Below are positions 49,147-58,522 of a stretch of DNA of 64,000 nt, one piece after another (position 1 is the stretch's first letter; every line of letters begins with the position of its first letter). This DNA is from Bifidobacterium breve DSM 20213 = JCM 1192 (GTDB taxonomy: Bacteria; Actinomycetota; Actinomycetes; Actinomycetales; Bifidobacteriaceae). Under the pieces are notes generated by a model that saw nothing but the letters and a program-made list of their open reading frames with translations, ran no database searches and had not been told where the DNA came from. Location of the stretch: NCBI RefSeq assembly GCF_001025175.1, contig NZ_AP012324.1, positions 558,001 through 622,000 of the forward strand, read 5' to 3'. Made by a program: the position numbers and the translations under genes.

Positions 49147-49185
49147 CACTGTACGGCAGCCGATATATGGGCCTATGCTTGGACT

Positions 49186-50472
49186 ATGGAAACAACGCAA
49201 GATGGGGAACGGGTGCTGAGCGATGAGGGCTACAGTGCCTTTGATGAAGAGCGTTGGGCACCTGAACCGCCGAAGTCCAAAGCCCGTACCGCTTTTGAGC
49301 GTGACCGCGCAAGGCTGATACATTCGTCCGCCCTGCGGCGTCTCGGCGCGAAAAGCCAGATTCTGATTGCTGGTACCGATGATTTCGCTCGCACCCGCCT
49401 CACCCACACGCTGGAAGTCGCCCAAATCGGTCGACAAATAGGCGCAATGCTTGGCTGCGATCCTGATGTGGTCGACTGCGCTTGCCTGGCCCATGATCTT
49501 GGCCATCCGCCGTTCGGGCACAACGGGGAGCGGGCGCTCGCCGAAATCGCGCGCAATATTGGCGGATTCGAGGGTAACGCGCAGACCATGCGCATTCTGA
49601 CCCGTCTCGAACCCAAAATCTTCCATCCGGACGGCCGTTCCGCCGGTGTGAACCTGACCCGTGCAGCTCTTGATGCGGCGGTCAAATATCCGTGGACTTT
49701 GGCTGAGGCCGACCAGCATCCCAAGGGGGAGCGGTCCAAGAAGTTCTGCGTCTACCCGGATGATGAGCCCGTGTTCCGATGGTTGAAAATCGGCGCACCT
49801 GTGGCTACCAAGCCGATGGAATGCCAGATCATGGATCTTTCGGATGACATCGCCTATTCGGTGCATGATGTTGAGGATTCCATCGCCACTGGTGCCTTCG
49901 ACCCGATTGTGCTCGCCGATTCACAGATTTTGGACCACATCATCGAGCAGACGCGCGGCTGGTATGGGACCAAGTGGGATGCGGATAAGCTGTTGGCAGC
50001 ATTCATGAGACTCAGGCGTGAGCATATGTTCCCTGCGCATTTCAACGGATCACGTCAAGCTTTGGCGCAGTTGAAGAACATCACCTCCGACTTGATTGGG
50101 CGGTTTTGCTGGTCGGTGGAAACCGCCACTCGCGATACATACGGACCGGGACCGTTGACGCGTTACTCCGCCAATATCGTGATTCCCGAGGATACGAATT
50201 ACGAGATTGTGGCATTAAAAGGCATCGCCGTGTATTTCGTCATGGCGCCGCGTGAGAGGGAGCCGTTCCACCAGGAGGAACTGAAAATCGTCGAGGACCT
50301 GATCGACGTGCTGATGGCCGATTCGCCGCAGCCCTCCGACGCGCTGGAAAGCCAGTTCCTAGCCGATTGGAATGAGTCCACCAACGACAATGAACGTTTG
50401 CGCGTGGCCATCGATCAAGTGGCGTCCCTAACCGACAATTCCGCCTTGGCTCTCCATTCCATCCTATGCTGA
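49186..50472 (+). CDS. dgt: dGTP triphosphohydrolase-like HD protein
   Basis: A 428-residue HD-domain dNTPase that hydrolyses dNTPs to nucleoside and triphosphate. RTRLTHTLEVAQIGRQIG gives the first His, then CLAHDLGHPPFGHNGE with the HD pair, and MDLSDDIAYSVHDVED with the last Asp. TATGCT ends 6 bp before ATG 49186 and no Shine-Dalgarno is visible, so the transcript is probably leaderless. It stands upstream of dnaG, the conserved actinobacterial order. Confidence 0.92.
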   Translation: METTQDGERVLSDEGYSAFDEERWAPEPPKSKARTAFERDRARLIHSSALRRLGAKSQILIAGTDDFARTRLTHTLEVAQIGRQIGAMLGCDPDVVDCACLAHDLGHPPFGHNGERALAEIARNIGGFEGNAQTMRILTRLEPKIFHPDGRSAGVNLTRAALDAAVKYPWTLAEADQHPKGERSKKFCVYPDDEPVFRWLKIGAPVATKPMECQIMDLSDDIAYSVHDVEDSIATGAFDPIVLADSQILDHIIEQTRGWYGTKWDADKLLAAFMRLRREHMFPAHFNGSRQALAQLKNITSDLIGRFCWSVETATRDTYGPGPLTRYSANIVIPEDTNYEIVALKGIAVYFVMAPREREPFHQEELKIVEDLIDVLMADSPQPSDALESQFLADWNESTNDNERLRVAIDQVASLTDNSALALHSILC

Positions 50473-50489
50473 GGCTGTTCCGTGGCGGG

Positions 50490-50602
50490 CACCCTCAGTC
50501 AGTTGCGCTGACAGCTTTCCTCCCCTGAGAGAGAGCTATGACCTATCCCTTGGCTTCCCCCGGGTGAGGAGAGCTGCCTCCATAGGCGAGTGAGGGGAGC
50601 CA
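50490..50602. repeat. Palindromic repeat element between dgt and dnaG
   Basis: ACCCTCAGTCAGTTGCGCTGACAGC at the left and GGCGAGTGAGGGGAGCC at the right, with a degenerate middle. It is an old copy of the dispersed family; the rest of the 50473-50658 gap holds the dnaG promoter (TACTCT at 50645-50650). Confidence 0.6.
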
Positions 50603-50658
50603 AGAAAGTAACGGTACATATCTACCGTGTCTCACACGTGGCGCTACTCTAGAGACTT

Positions 50659-52761
50659 ATGGTCGGAATGATTAAGAAAGAAGATGTCGAGAAGGTGCGC
50701 GCCGCCGCGGACCTGTACGACATCGTATCCGCGACCGTAACGCTTAAGCCCTCCGGAACCGGCACATTCGTCGGCCTATGCCCGTTCCACGACGAGAAAA
50801 CCGGCAGCTTCAACGTGCGCCCCTCGCTCGGCGTGTGGCACTGCTTCGGTTGCGGTTTGGGCGGCGACGTGTTCAAATACGTCGAACAATCCGAGAACAT
50901 CGACTTCCGTGAAGCCGTGGAACTACTCGCCGACAAGTACCACATCGAGCTGCACTACGAGAACAGTGGCAACGGTCCAAACCGCGAGAACAATGGCTCC
51001 AAGCGCACGCGACTGCTGGAAGCCTGCGAGGAAGCCCAGCGTTTCTTCGTCTCCCAAATCCTGACCAAGGAGGCATTGCCCGCCCGCAAACTGCTCGGCG
51101 GCCGCAACTTCTCCCAAGCCGACTGCGAACGTTTCGGCTGCGGCTACGCGCCCCAAGGCTGGGATAATCTCGTGCGTCATTTGGCATCCAAGGGGTTTAC
51201 ACAGAAGGAGATCTTCGACGCCGGCCTGGCCCGCCAAGGCCAGCGCGGCATCTACGACTATTTCCGCGGCCGCGTGACCTGGCCCATCCGCGATTCGACC
51301 GGACGCACGCTCGGCTTCGGCGCGCGCAAACTGTATGAGGACGACCAGATCGCCGCCAAATACATCAACACGCCGGATACGCAGCTTTACCGTAAGACCC
51401 AGGTTCTCTACGGAATCGATTTGGCCAAATCCGCCATCGTCAAGAAGCGGCAGGTGGTAATCGTCGAAGGCTATACGGACGTGATGGCCATGCATCTGGC
51501 CGGCATTGACACCGCCATTGCTACGTGTGGTACCGCATTCGGTGCCGAACATGCCAAGATCGTACGCCGCCTTATTGCCGACGATTCTCTGGGTGCGGTG
51601 CAATTGGTCGGTCCGCTGAAGATCAAAGACCAGCCATTGAGTTCACGTATCGTATTCACGTTCGATGGCGATGCCGCTGGCCAGAAAGCCGCACTGCACG
51701 CCTTTGGTCTCGATTCGGCATTCCTTTCCCAGACCTTTGTGGCTGTGGCCGACAACAATCTTGACCCCTGCGATCTGCGTATCGAACGAGGCAATGAGGC
51801 GGTGCGCTCGTTGATTGCCAATGCCAAGCCGCTCTATGACTTCGTGATCGATGCCGCCATCGGCCGGTTTGACTTAACGTATACTCCCGGTCAAGTGGGG
51901 GCAATGAAAGCCGTGGCTCCGCTGGTGGCACAGATTCGCGACCGTTCCCTGTGGGATGCCTATGCGCGCAAGGCTGCTGGCCGTATCGGCGTGGATCTCG
52001 AGGTGATGCGCCGCGAGGTGATGGCAGCCCGCCGTCAGATGCACGTGCGCGACGAGGACGCCTATGCGCCCAAGCGCCGGTTCGACCGTGAGGAGCGTCG
52101 GGTGGAACCCGGCACTAATCCATATGCCAATCCGGCCGCCCGCAAGACTCTGGAGCGTCGCGATGCCGCCGAGCAGGCATACTTCAAGATTGATGATGCC
52201 GTGTTCATCGCCGAGCAACAGTTCATGGCCACACTGATTCAGGTGCCGCGCGCCATCGACCGTACCATGTTCGGCCAGCTGACCATCGACCATTTCATGA
52301 CTTCGGTGTTCCGCACCCTGTTTCAGGTGATTGCGGCCGCCGGCGGACTGCCATCCGACAACACCCCGCAGGGTCTGTGGATGCACAACCTCACCAAGGC
52401 CGGCGGGCCTATGTTGAATCAGGTCATCAACGAGCTGGCCGTCATGCCGCTGCCTTTGCCCGGAGATGACAGCGGCAACGGTGCGCAACCTGTGCAGCCG
52501 AACGCGCCCGGTGACGCTGGTGCGCCTGGTGCCGCCGCCATGCAGCTACGACCCGCCACTGCGGAGGAGCAGCGATACGCCACCGAACTGCTCACCCGAC
52601 TATTGGACATGGGCTTCATGCGCCAGATCGGTCTAGCCAAACGCCGCATGGCCCAACTGCCCGACGGCGAAGAGAAAATCACCCTCCTTGGCCAAATCAC
52701 CCGCATGGAAACCGCCCGCAAAGACCTCCAAGCCCAAATCTATGGCAACACCGTTGGCTAA
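50659..52761 (+). CDS. dnaG: DNA primase
   Basis: Synthesises RNA primers for replication. The 700-residue protein has an N-terminal zinc-binding domain (CPFHDEKTGSF...CFGCG), the RNA polymerase/TOPRIM core with VVIVEGYTDVMAMHLAG and FDGDAAGQKAA, and a C-terminal helicase-binding region. A TACTCT box lies 8 bp before ATG 50659; the in-frame ATG 50668 is possible. An Asn/Gly-rich segment near residue 100 and a Pro/Ala/Gly linker near 600 are variable regions. Confidence 0.95.
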   Translation: MVGMIKKEDVEKVRAAADLYDIVSATVTLKPSGTGTFVGLCPFHDEKTGSFNVRPSLGVWHCFGCGLGGDVFKYVEQSENIDFREAVELLADKYHIELHYENSGNGPNRENNGSKRTRLLEACEEAQRFFVSQILTKEALPARKLLGGRNFSQADCERFGCGYAPQGWDNLVRHLASKGFTQKEIFDAGLARQGQRGIYDYFRGRVTWPIRDSTGRTLGFGARKLYEDDQIAAKYINTPDTQLYRKTQVLYGIDLAKSAIVKKRQVVIVEGYTDVMAMHLAGIDTAIATCGTAFGAEHAKIVRRLIADDSLGAVQLVGPLKIKDQPLSSRIVFTFDGDAAGQKAALHAFGLDSAFLSQTFVAVADNNLDPCDLRIERGNEAVRSLIANAKPLYDFVIDAAIGRFDLTYTPGQVGAMKAVAPLVAQIRDRSLWDAYARKAAGRIGVDLEVMRREVMAARRQMHVRDEDAYAPKRRFDREERRVEPGTNPYANPAARKTLERRDAAEQAYFKIDDAVFIAEQQFMATLIQVPRAIDRTMFGQLTIDHFMTSVFRTLFQVIAAAGGLPSDNTPQGLWMHNLTKAGGPMLNQVINELAVMPLPLPGDDSGNGAQPVQPNAPGDAGAPGAAAMQLRPATAEEQRYATELLTRLLDMGFMRQIGLAKRRMAQLPDGEEKITLLGQITRMETARKDLQAQIYGNTVG

Positions 52762-52809
52762 TTGGCGTTTTCGGCGGCTCTCACATAGGGGCTTACTTGT
52801 TCTGTGCGC

Positions 52810-53232
52810 TTACTTCTTGGATGCGAGACGGCTGAGATATTCGATTGGTGTGACTGCGGCGATGGGGGAGAGCGCGAAATTCTTTATGTTGTTGGTAATA
52901 ATGAAGTCGGCGCGTTCTCGTTCCGCGATGGCGGCAACGAAGGAATCCTCGGTGTCTTTGAAGTCGTATGACAGCCCTCGCAATATTGTGGCTTCATCCA
53001 ACGCGGCGACATGGGCGATGCCGAGACATAGAGATAGTGCCTGACGCGCTTTGGCTCGATTTGCGTTTGCCTCTACGATATACGCGATAGTAGGTGCGGA
53101 ATGTGCCGGCATAAGAATGTCGTATTCGGGGTGCGACGATAGGTCGAGTACACTTGCGGAGGCCTCGCACATAGGCTGTCGAGCCAGTATGACGTCAAGA
53201 AATACGTTGGTGTCAACGACGAGTTTGTTCAT
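52810..53232 (-). CDS. PIN-domain toxin (VapC-like ribonuclease)
   Basis: A 140-residue PIN-domain protein beginning MNKLVVDTNVFLDVIL, with conserved acidic residues at DTN, in the central EA..., and in DTEDSFVAAIAERERADFIITNN. It is the probable endoribonuclease toxin of a type II module. Its start overlaps the antitoxin stop by four bases (ATGA). The frame also extends upstream to 53256, but that reads into the antitoxin gene. Confidence 0.85.
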   Translation of the reverse strand: MNKLVVDTNVFLDVILARQPMCEASASVLDLSSHPEYDILMPAHSAPTIAYIVEANANRAKARQALSLCLGIAHVAALDEATILRGLSYDFKDTEDSFVAAIAERERADFIITNNIKNFALSPIAAVTPIEYLSRLASKK

Positions 53233-53459
53233 GAGTTCTTCTCCATGAGGTGCCATCGGTAGTCATTTTCGTCGGCGGGGCCTTGCCCGATGCCCATGAG
53301 CGCGCGAATCGACGGTGATAGCTGTGCCGTTGAATCCTCTCGCGTTAATGATTCAAGGTAGTCCTCCACGATGGAAGACAATGTGCGGCCTTGTCGACGG
53401 GCGTATAGTTTGCCCCTCTCGATGGTATGTTCGTCAATGCTGAGTGTGAGTTTGGTCAT
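53229..53459 (-). CDS. Ribbon-helix-helix-type antitoxin
   Basis: A 76-residue protein: MTKLTLSIDEHTIERGKLYARRQGRTLSSIVEDYLESL is an RHH-like DNA-binding start of the DUF6364 kind, followed by an acidic C-terminal half that would bind the toxin. The first Met (53459) has AGGAGCAGGG upstream on the minus strand. Palindromic sequence at 53499-53510 overlaps its TATAAT box, as expected for autoregulation. Confidence 0.8.
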   Translation of the reverse strand: MTKLTLSIDEHTIERGKLYARRQGRTLSSIVEDYLESLTREDSTAQLSPSIRALMGIGQGPADENDYRWHLMEKNS

Positions 53460-53478
53460 GGCCCTGCTCCTAGTCGCT

Positions 53479-53510
53479 GTACGTATAGTTTTTTCATTAT
53501 ATACGTATAT
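53479..53510 (-). promoter_or_regulatory. Autoregulatory promoter/operator of the toxin-antitoxin pair
   Basis: The perfect palindrome ATATACGTATAT (53499-53510) overlaps TATAAT on the minus strand (53496-53501). A second ACGTATA copy at 53481 is 22 bp away, two helical turns, matching cooperative RHH binding. Confidence 0.6.
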
Positions 53511-53567
53511 CGGTTCGAGGAGCAATCAAGGTCAGATGTAAGTTGGATTGGATGGGTGCAGAAGTTG

Positions 53568-53614
53568 CGGATTGGCCCCATCCAAATTGGACTGGTTTGG
53601 GTGGGGCCAATCCG
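53568..53614. promoter_or_regulatory. Probable PdxR operator upstream of pdxS
   Basis: Perfect 13-bp inverted arms CGGATTGGCCCCA (53568-53580) and TGGGGCCAATCCG (53602-53614), 54 bp before the pdxS start. Additional ATTGG repeats are nearby. The PdxR gene is the third gene of this cluster. Confidence 0.55.
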
Positions 53615-53668
53615 ATCCGTTCAATAATGAAGCGCGATACCAAGCAGCGTCGAAACGAAGGGAAACTC

Positions 53669-54544
53669 ATGACGCAGAATCGTGCGGAACTCAACCGTAA
53701 TCTGGCCCAAATGCTCAAGGGCGGAGTGGTCATGGACGTCACCACGCCCGAACAGGCGAAAATCGCGCAGGATGCCGGCGCGTGCGCGGTGATGGCGCTG
53801 GAGCGCATCCCCGCTGATATTCGCGCCGCCGGCGGTGTCTCCCGTATGAGCGACCCGGCCATGATCAAGGGCATTCAGGAAGCCGTCTCGATTCCGGTTA
53901 TGGCCAAGGTGCGCATCGGCCACATCGCCGAGGCCCGCATTCTGCAGGCCATCGAAATCGATTACATCGACGAATCCGAGGTGCTTTCCCCGGCCGACGA
54001 CGTGTACCACATCGACAAGAACCAGTTCGACGTGCCGTTTGTGTGCGGCGCGAAGAACCTGGGCGAGGCGCTGCGCCGCATCGCCGAGGGTGCTGCCATG
54101 ATTCGCACCAAGGGCGAGCCTGGCACAGGTGACGTGATTCAGGCCGTACGCCACATGCGCACCATGAACAAGCAGATTCGCGAGCTCGTCGGTCTGCGCG
54201 ACGACGAGGTCTACGAGGCCGCCAAGCAGCTGGCCGTGCCCTACGACCTGGCCAAGTACGTGCATGACAACGGCCGCCTGCCCGTCGTGAACTTCGCCGC
54301 CGGTGGCGTGGCCACTCCGGCCGATGCCGCCCTGATGATGGAGCTCGGCGCCGAAGGCGTGTTCGTGGGCTCTGGCATCTTCAAGTCCGGCGACCCGGCC
54401 AAGCGCGCCGCCGCCATCGTCAAGGCCACCGCCAACTGGCAGGACGCCGACCTGCTCGCCAAGCTGTCCGAAAACCTAGGCGAAGCCATGGTCGGCATCA
54501 ACGAGGACGAGATTCAGACCATCATGGCCGCTCGCGGCGAGTGA
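53669..54544 (+). CDS. pdxS: Pyridoxal 5'-phosphate synthase subunit PdxS
   Basis: The synthase half of the deoxyxylulose-5-phosphate-independent PLP pathway. Of 291 residues, the lysines that bind intermediates are in VMAKVRIGH and [19 protein letters not shown] and [20 protein letters not shown] are highly conserved. ATG 53669 follows AAGGGAAA and gives the family length; the frame upstream reads through the operator region. PdxT follows 26 bp later. Confidence 0.97.
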   Translation: MTQNRAELNRNLAQMLKGGVVMDVTTPEQAKIAQDAGACAVMALERIPADIRAAGGVSRMSDPAMIKGIQEAVSIPVMAKVRIGHIAEARILQAIEIDYIDESEVLSPADDVYHIDKNQFDVPFVCGAKNLGEALRRIAEGAAMIRTKGEPGTGDVIQAVRHMRTMNKQIRELVGLRDDEVYEAAKQLAVPYDLAKYVHDNGRLPVVNFAAGGVATPADAALMMELGAEGVFVGSGIFKSGDPAKRAAAIVKATANWQDADLLAKLSENLGEAMVGINEDEIQTIMAARGE

Positions 54545-54570
54545 CGGGAGCCGAAGCCGGAGAGGACAAC

Positions 54571-55209
54571 ATGGTTGTAGCTGTTGAATACATTTCCAAA
54601 GAAGAATCCGCAGACGCCGAAACCGCCACGCACGGCGTGACCGGTATTCTGGCCGTGCAGGGCGCGTTCGCCGAGCATGCGGCGGTGCTCGACAAGCTCG
54701 GCGCCCCGTGGAAGCTGTTGCGCGCGGCCGAGGATTTCGATGAATCCATCGACCGGGTCATCCTGCCTGGCGGTGAATCCACCACGCAAGGCAAACTCCT
54801 GCGTTCCACCGGCCTGTTCGAGCCGTTTGCCGCGCACATCAAGGCCGGCAAACCGGTGCTTGGCACCTGCGCTGGCATGATTCTGCTGGCCAAGAAGCTC
54901 GACAATGATGAGAACGTCTACTTCGGCGCGCTCGACGCTGTAGTGCGCCGCAATGCTTACGGTCGTCAGCTCGGCAGCTTCCAAGCCATCGCTGATTTCG
55001 GCCAAGCCGACGACCCACAGCGCATCGCGGACTTTCCACTGGTGTTCATCCGTGGACCCTACGTGGTGTCGGTCGGCCCTGAGGCTACGGTCGAAACCGA
55101 AGTCGATGGTCACGTGGTGGGCCTGCGCCAAGGCAACATCCTCGCCACCGCCTTCCATCCCGAACTCACGGACGACATCCGCATCCACGAGCTCTTCCTG
55201 TCGCTGTAG
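54571..55209 (+). CDS. pdxT: Pyridoxal 5'-phosphate synthase glutaminase PdxT
   Basis: Supplies ammonia to PdxS from glutamine. The 212-residue class I amidotransferase has LPGGESTTQGKLLR and the nucleophile LGTCAGM, with the catalytic FHPELT at the end. It carries about 22 extra N-terminal residues before GILAVQGAFAEH, the usual start. ATG 54571 follows GGAGAGG. Forms one operon with pdxS. Confidence 0.95.
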   Translation: MVVAVEYISKEESADAETATHGVTGILAVQGAFAEHAAVLDKLGAPWKLLRAAEDFDESIDRVILPGGESTTQGKLLRSTGLFEPFAAHIKAGKPVLGTCAGMILLAKKLDNDENVYFGALDAVVRRNAYGRQLGSFQAIADFGQADDPQRIADFPLVFIRGPYVVSVGPEATVETEVDGHVVGLRQGNILATAFHPELTDDIRIHELFLSL

Positions 55210-55266
55210 CCGATTCGTCTGCCGTTAGACTGGTATTCGACCGACGAATCAAGGAGACGATCTGCC

Positions 55267-56790
55267 ATGCAGTTCACGCTGAACCGGCGCAGCACGGTGC
55301 CGATGTACCGGCAGCTGGCTGCTGAGCTGCGTGAACAGATTGTCTCCGGCGCAATGGCTGAGGGCTATCGTTTGCCGCCTGAACGCGAGTTAGCCTCACG
55401 CCTCGAGGTCAATCGCACCACGGTATTACAGGCCTATCAGCAACTCAAAGATGAGGGACTCATCGCCTCCAAAGTAGGCAAAGGCACGTTCGTGCTGCCG
55501 TTGCAGCATACTGAGACTGCCCGGATTCCTGTAGTGAGACATAAGCCGATTGACGAGGAGCCGAAACCGAGCGTTGTGCGGCCGCCGTGGTCGGTGTTGT
55601 TCTCCGACTATTCCAACCGATTCACCTACCACGACATTGCCTCGGCTGAGCGGGCGCAACGCGGCGATACCATCATCGACTTTGCCACCGGCTCGCCTAA
55701 TCCGGCGGATATTCCCGACGATTTGTTGCGTTCAGTGAGCATTGAAGCGTTCGAATCGCGCGAATTCGACGGTCAGCCAGAATCGCCTATCGAAGGATTC
55801 GATGAACTCCGCGCATTACTTGCCGAGCATATGAGCACACGCGGCGTGCAGTGCGATGTACGAAACGTGATGGTGCTTTCCGGTTCCGAGCAAGGCATCG
55901 ATCTTATCGTGCGCGCATTCGTCAATCCTGGCGACTGCGTACTGGTCGAACAATCCACGTTCTTCCCCGCATTGCAAACGTTCCGCTCGGCCGATGCTCG
56001 CATCATCGGCGTGCCGGTCGATGAACACGGCATGCGCACCGACCTGCTGGAAGGCTATTGTGCGCGATTCCGCCCCAAACTCATCTACACAGTTCCCACG
56101 TTCCAAAACCCCACCGGCACCACGCTGCCGCCCGAACGCCGCAGTGAACTCATCGACGTGGCACGACGCTACCAGTGCCTAATCGTGGAGGACGACGCCT
56201 ACGGCGACCTGTGGTATGGCGGGAAGTCATCCGATTCGCATCGCCCCATACCGCTCAAGGGCATGGAGAACGCGGGATACGTGATGTACTTGTCCACGTT
56301 CTCGAAGACTGTTACGTCGGGCCTGCGCACAGGGTGGATTGTGGCCGACCCGCACGTCATCAACCGCCTGGCGGCTCTACGCCGCATGGTCGACCAGCAT
56401 ACGAGCACGTCATCGCAGCGTATTTGCTTGGAGCTGCTTAAGGAAGGTCGCATCGCCGAGCATATTCAAACGCTGACTGATTCCTATCGGCGGCGGCGAG
56501 ACACCGCAATCGCGGCATTGCAACGATTCGCCCCAGACGGCGTGCGTTGGACTGTGCCGGCCGGAGGCTATTACATCTGGCTATCCCTGACGGAGGGCGT
56601 ACGCTCACTTGACGTGCTGGAATCCTGCCGTTCACAAGGCGTCACATTCATGCCGGGCAGTGTGTTCGATGTTGACGAAATGGATGATTCCCATATCCGT
56701 CTCAACTTCGTGCGCCCGGATGCCGCCGATATCACCGACGGCATCCGAGTCATCTGCGAAGCATTAGAGCGGGTGATTCAGGCCAGCTGA
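55267..56790 (+). CDS. pdxR: MocR-family PLP-responsive regulator PdxR
   Basis: A 507-residue fusion of a GntR-type winged helix (about 1-75, LPPERELASRLEVNRTTVLQAYQQLKDEGLI) and a type I aminotransferase domain (NPTGTTLPPERR, PLP lysine in LSTFSKTVTSGLRTGW). MocR proteins next to pdxST activate or repress them according to PLP supply, so this is the likely local regulator. AAGGAG lies 12 nt before ATG 55267, and TAGACT further upstream may be its own promoter. Confidence 0.9.
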   Translation: MQFTLNRRSTVPMYRQLAAELREQIVSGAMAEGYRLPPERELASRLEVNRTTVLQAYQQLKDEGLIASKVGKGTFVLPLQHTETARIPVVRHKPIDEEPKPSVVRPPWSVLFSDYSNRFTYHDIASAERAQRGDTIIDFATGSPNPADIPDDLLRSVSIEAFESREFDGQPESPIEGFDELRALLAEHMSTRGVQCDVRNVMVLSGSEQGIDLIVRAFVNPGDCVLVEQSTFFPALQTFRSADARIIGVPVDEHGMRTDLLEGYCARFRPKLIYTVPTFQNPTGTTLPPERRSELIDVARRYQCLIVEDDAYGDLWYGGKSSDSHRPIPLKGMENAGYVMYLSTFSKTVTSGLRTGWIVADPHVINRLAALRRMVDQHTSTSSQRICLELLKEGRIAEHIQTLTDSYRRRRDTAIAALQRFAPDGVRWTVPAGGYYIWLSLTEGVRSLDVLESCRSQGVTFMPGSVFDVDEMDDSHIRLNFVRPDAADITDGIRVICEALERVIQAS

Positions 56791-56870
56791 GCGACGAGAC
56801 TACGTACCTTATGCCAATCTGCGCGTAGAATAAAACAGGTGCGGTAACGGGAATGTCCATGGAGGAATGA

Positions 56871-58049
56871 ATGCGGCGTTGGCTGGTCAATGTGGCCAAA
56901 AATGAAACGATTCTTGTCGTTGCCGCAATACTTGCACTGATTTCGTGTTTTGTAGTACCTCCGGATGATGAATACACCATGTACATCCATGCCAGCACCA
57001 TCAGCCAGTTGATTTGCCTGATGATTGTAGTCTGCGGATTTCAGCGCATCGGCATCTTCCGCATCATTGGCTCCCGTCTGCTGCAACGTACTTCCACCAT
57101 GCGCGGGCTGGTGCTCACCTTGGTGGCATTGACGTTCTTCTCCGCGATGCTCATCACCAACGATGTCGCCCTGGTCACGTTCGTGCCATTCGCTATTGCG
57201 GTGCTTATCATGGCGGGCCAAGAGGATAAGACCATACTGGTGGCCACGCTGATGACCATCGGCGCGAATGTGGGCAGTATGCTGACGCCGGTCGGCAACG
57301 CGCACAATCTGTACCTCAAAGCGCTCACCGAAATGTCGACGAAGCGATTTATCAGCATCATGGCGCCGTATTCCTTCACCGCAGCGATACTGCTGGTCAT
57401 TGTGATATCTGTGGTGTTCGGCAGCAAACCAGTGGGCGATTTGGGCGATCTCGAAACCGGTGTGCTCGCTCCCGAACGCAGCAAACATCAGCCCGATGAG
57501 ATCCGCATCACCGGTTACGGCGCCGGTTACGGCGGCTGGCGCACGGTCATCTATTCACTGCTGTTCATCGTCTGTCTGCTGGCTGTTTCCGGCACCATCC
57601 CGTTATGGGCCATGTGCGTGATTGTGGTCGTATCGTTCCTGTTCACCGACCGCCGCGTGTTCAAATATGTGGACTGGGGACTGCCGCTGACCTTCTGCAT
57701 GTTCTTCATTTTCATCGGTAACATGCGCCGTGTGCCTGAATTCTATGAGCTGGCACGCACCCTGGTCGGTTCCCATCCGTTGGAAGTGGCGGTGGCGTCC
57801 AGCCAGGTAATCAGCAATGTGCCTACCACCATTCTGCTGTCCAGCTTCTGCAATCAATGGCGGGCGCTGATCATCGGCACCAATCTGGGTGGTATGGGCA
57901 CGCTTATCGCATCCATGGCCTCGCTGGTGGCTTATAAGAACGTCACGCGCCAATACCCGGATAAGAAGGGGCGTTACCTCGCCGTCTATTCGGCGGTGAA
58001 CGTGCTGTTCTTGGTGGTGCTGCTGACCTTGAGCTGGATTATCGAATAG
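56871..58049 (+). CDS. Ion-transporter-superfamily permease (ArsB/citrate-type)
   Basis: A 392-residue membrane protein with about 10 spans. The family hallmark SAMLITNDVALVTFVPFA, TIGANVGSMLTPVGNAHNLYLK, and the second half SNVPTTILLSSF...GTNLGGMGTLIASMASL show the two re-entrant motifs of the ArsB/NhaD/DASS superfamily. The substrate is unknown: an organic or inorganic anion. GGAGGAA precedes the ATG, and a TAGAAT box lies about 40 bp upstream. Confidence 0.85.
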   Translation: MRRWLVNVAKNETILVVAAILALISCFVVPPDDEYTMYIHASTISQLICLMIVVCGFQRIGIFRIIGSRLLQRTSTMRGLVLTLVALTFFSAMLITNDVALVTFVPFAIAVLIMAGQEDKTILVATLMTIGANVGSMLTPVGNAHNLYLKALTEMSTKRFISIMAPYSFTAAILLVIVISVVFGSKPVGDLGDLETGVLAPERSKHQPDEIRITGYGAGYGGWRTVIYSLLFIVCLLAVSGTIPLWAMCVIVVVSFLFTDRRVFKYVDWGLPLTFCMFFIFIGNMRRVPEFYELARTLVGSHPLEVAVASSQVISNVPTTILLSSFCNQWRALIIGTNLGGMGTLIASMASLVAYKNVTRQYPDKKGRYLAVYSAVNVLFLVVLLTLSWIIE

Positions 58050-58052
58050 AGC

Positions 58053-58274
58053 CTATCGGGCATACACGGTGGGAGAGCCGGACATCCTGCTCATGGCTGA
58101 AACCGGGATGTTGTGAACCTGGCTGATGGCCGCGTCCAGAGTGGAAGTCGCGGAAGTCGCTGACGTCATGGGGGATGAGTTGACGGCTTTGGCCATCGGG
58201 TGCTGATAGGAGTTGGAGTTGCGAGCCAGACGCGCCAATGCAGGACGCTGCCTGCGGAACAGATTCATAAACAT
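58053..58274 (-). CDS. Small hypothetical protein (73 aa)
   Basis: Minus-strand frame with GAAGGAG well placed before the ATG at 58274. The product begins MFMNLFRRQRPALARLAR, basic and possibly amphipathic, then is rich in Ser, Met, Ala and Thr. There is no recognised family. It ends 3 bp from the stop of the convergent permease. The leader contains an 8-bp inverted repeat (58299-58318). Confidence 0.55.
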   Translation of the reverse strand: MFMNLFRRQRPALARLARNSNSYQHPMAKAVNSSPMTSATSATSTLDAAISQVHNIPVSAMSRMSGSPTVYAR

Positions 58275-58298
58275 GCCGCACACTCCTTCATCGTTGGC

Positions 58299-58318
58299 CG
58301 ACGGTCTGGTGACCGTCG
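58299..58318. promoter_or_regulatory. Inverted repeat in the leader of the small gene
   Basis: CGACGGTC/GACCGTCG with a 4-nt loop, 25 bp upstream of the 58274 start on the minus strand. Confidence 0.45.
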
Positions 58319-58354
58319 TGATTTCCATCATGGCTGCCCATATCGGCATCCGCT

Positions 58355-58372
58355 ATGGGGGATATCCCCCAT
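58355..58372. promoter_or_regulatory. Perfect 18-bp palindrome, possible operator
   Basis: ATGGGGGATATCCCCCAT, 81 bp upstream of the small gene, in an otherwise gene-free stretch (58275-58522). Confidence 0.4.
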
Positions 58373-58522
58373 TATTCCCTTATTTCACACAATTTCCCCT
58401 CATCCTTAAGGGTGATTCTTTCGAAAATGTGCGGGAAAGCATGCGATAGCGGGCACGCGAGAATCTGTATGCCCGATGAAGCGGTGTATTACCGTGAAGT
58501 GACCAGCGTAACGCTATATGGT

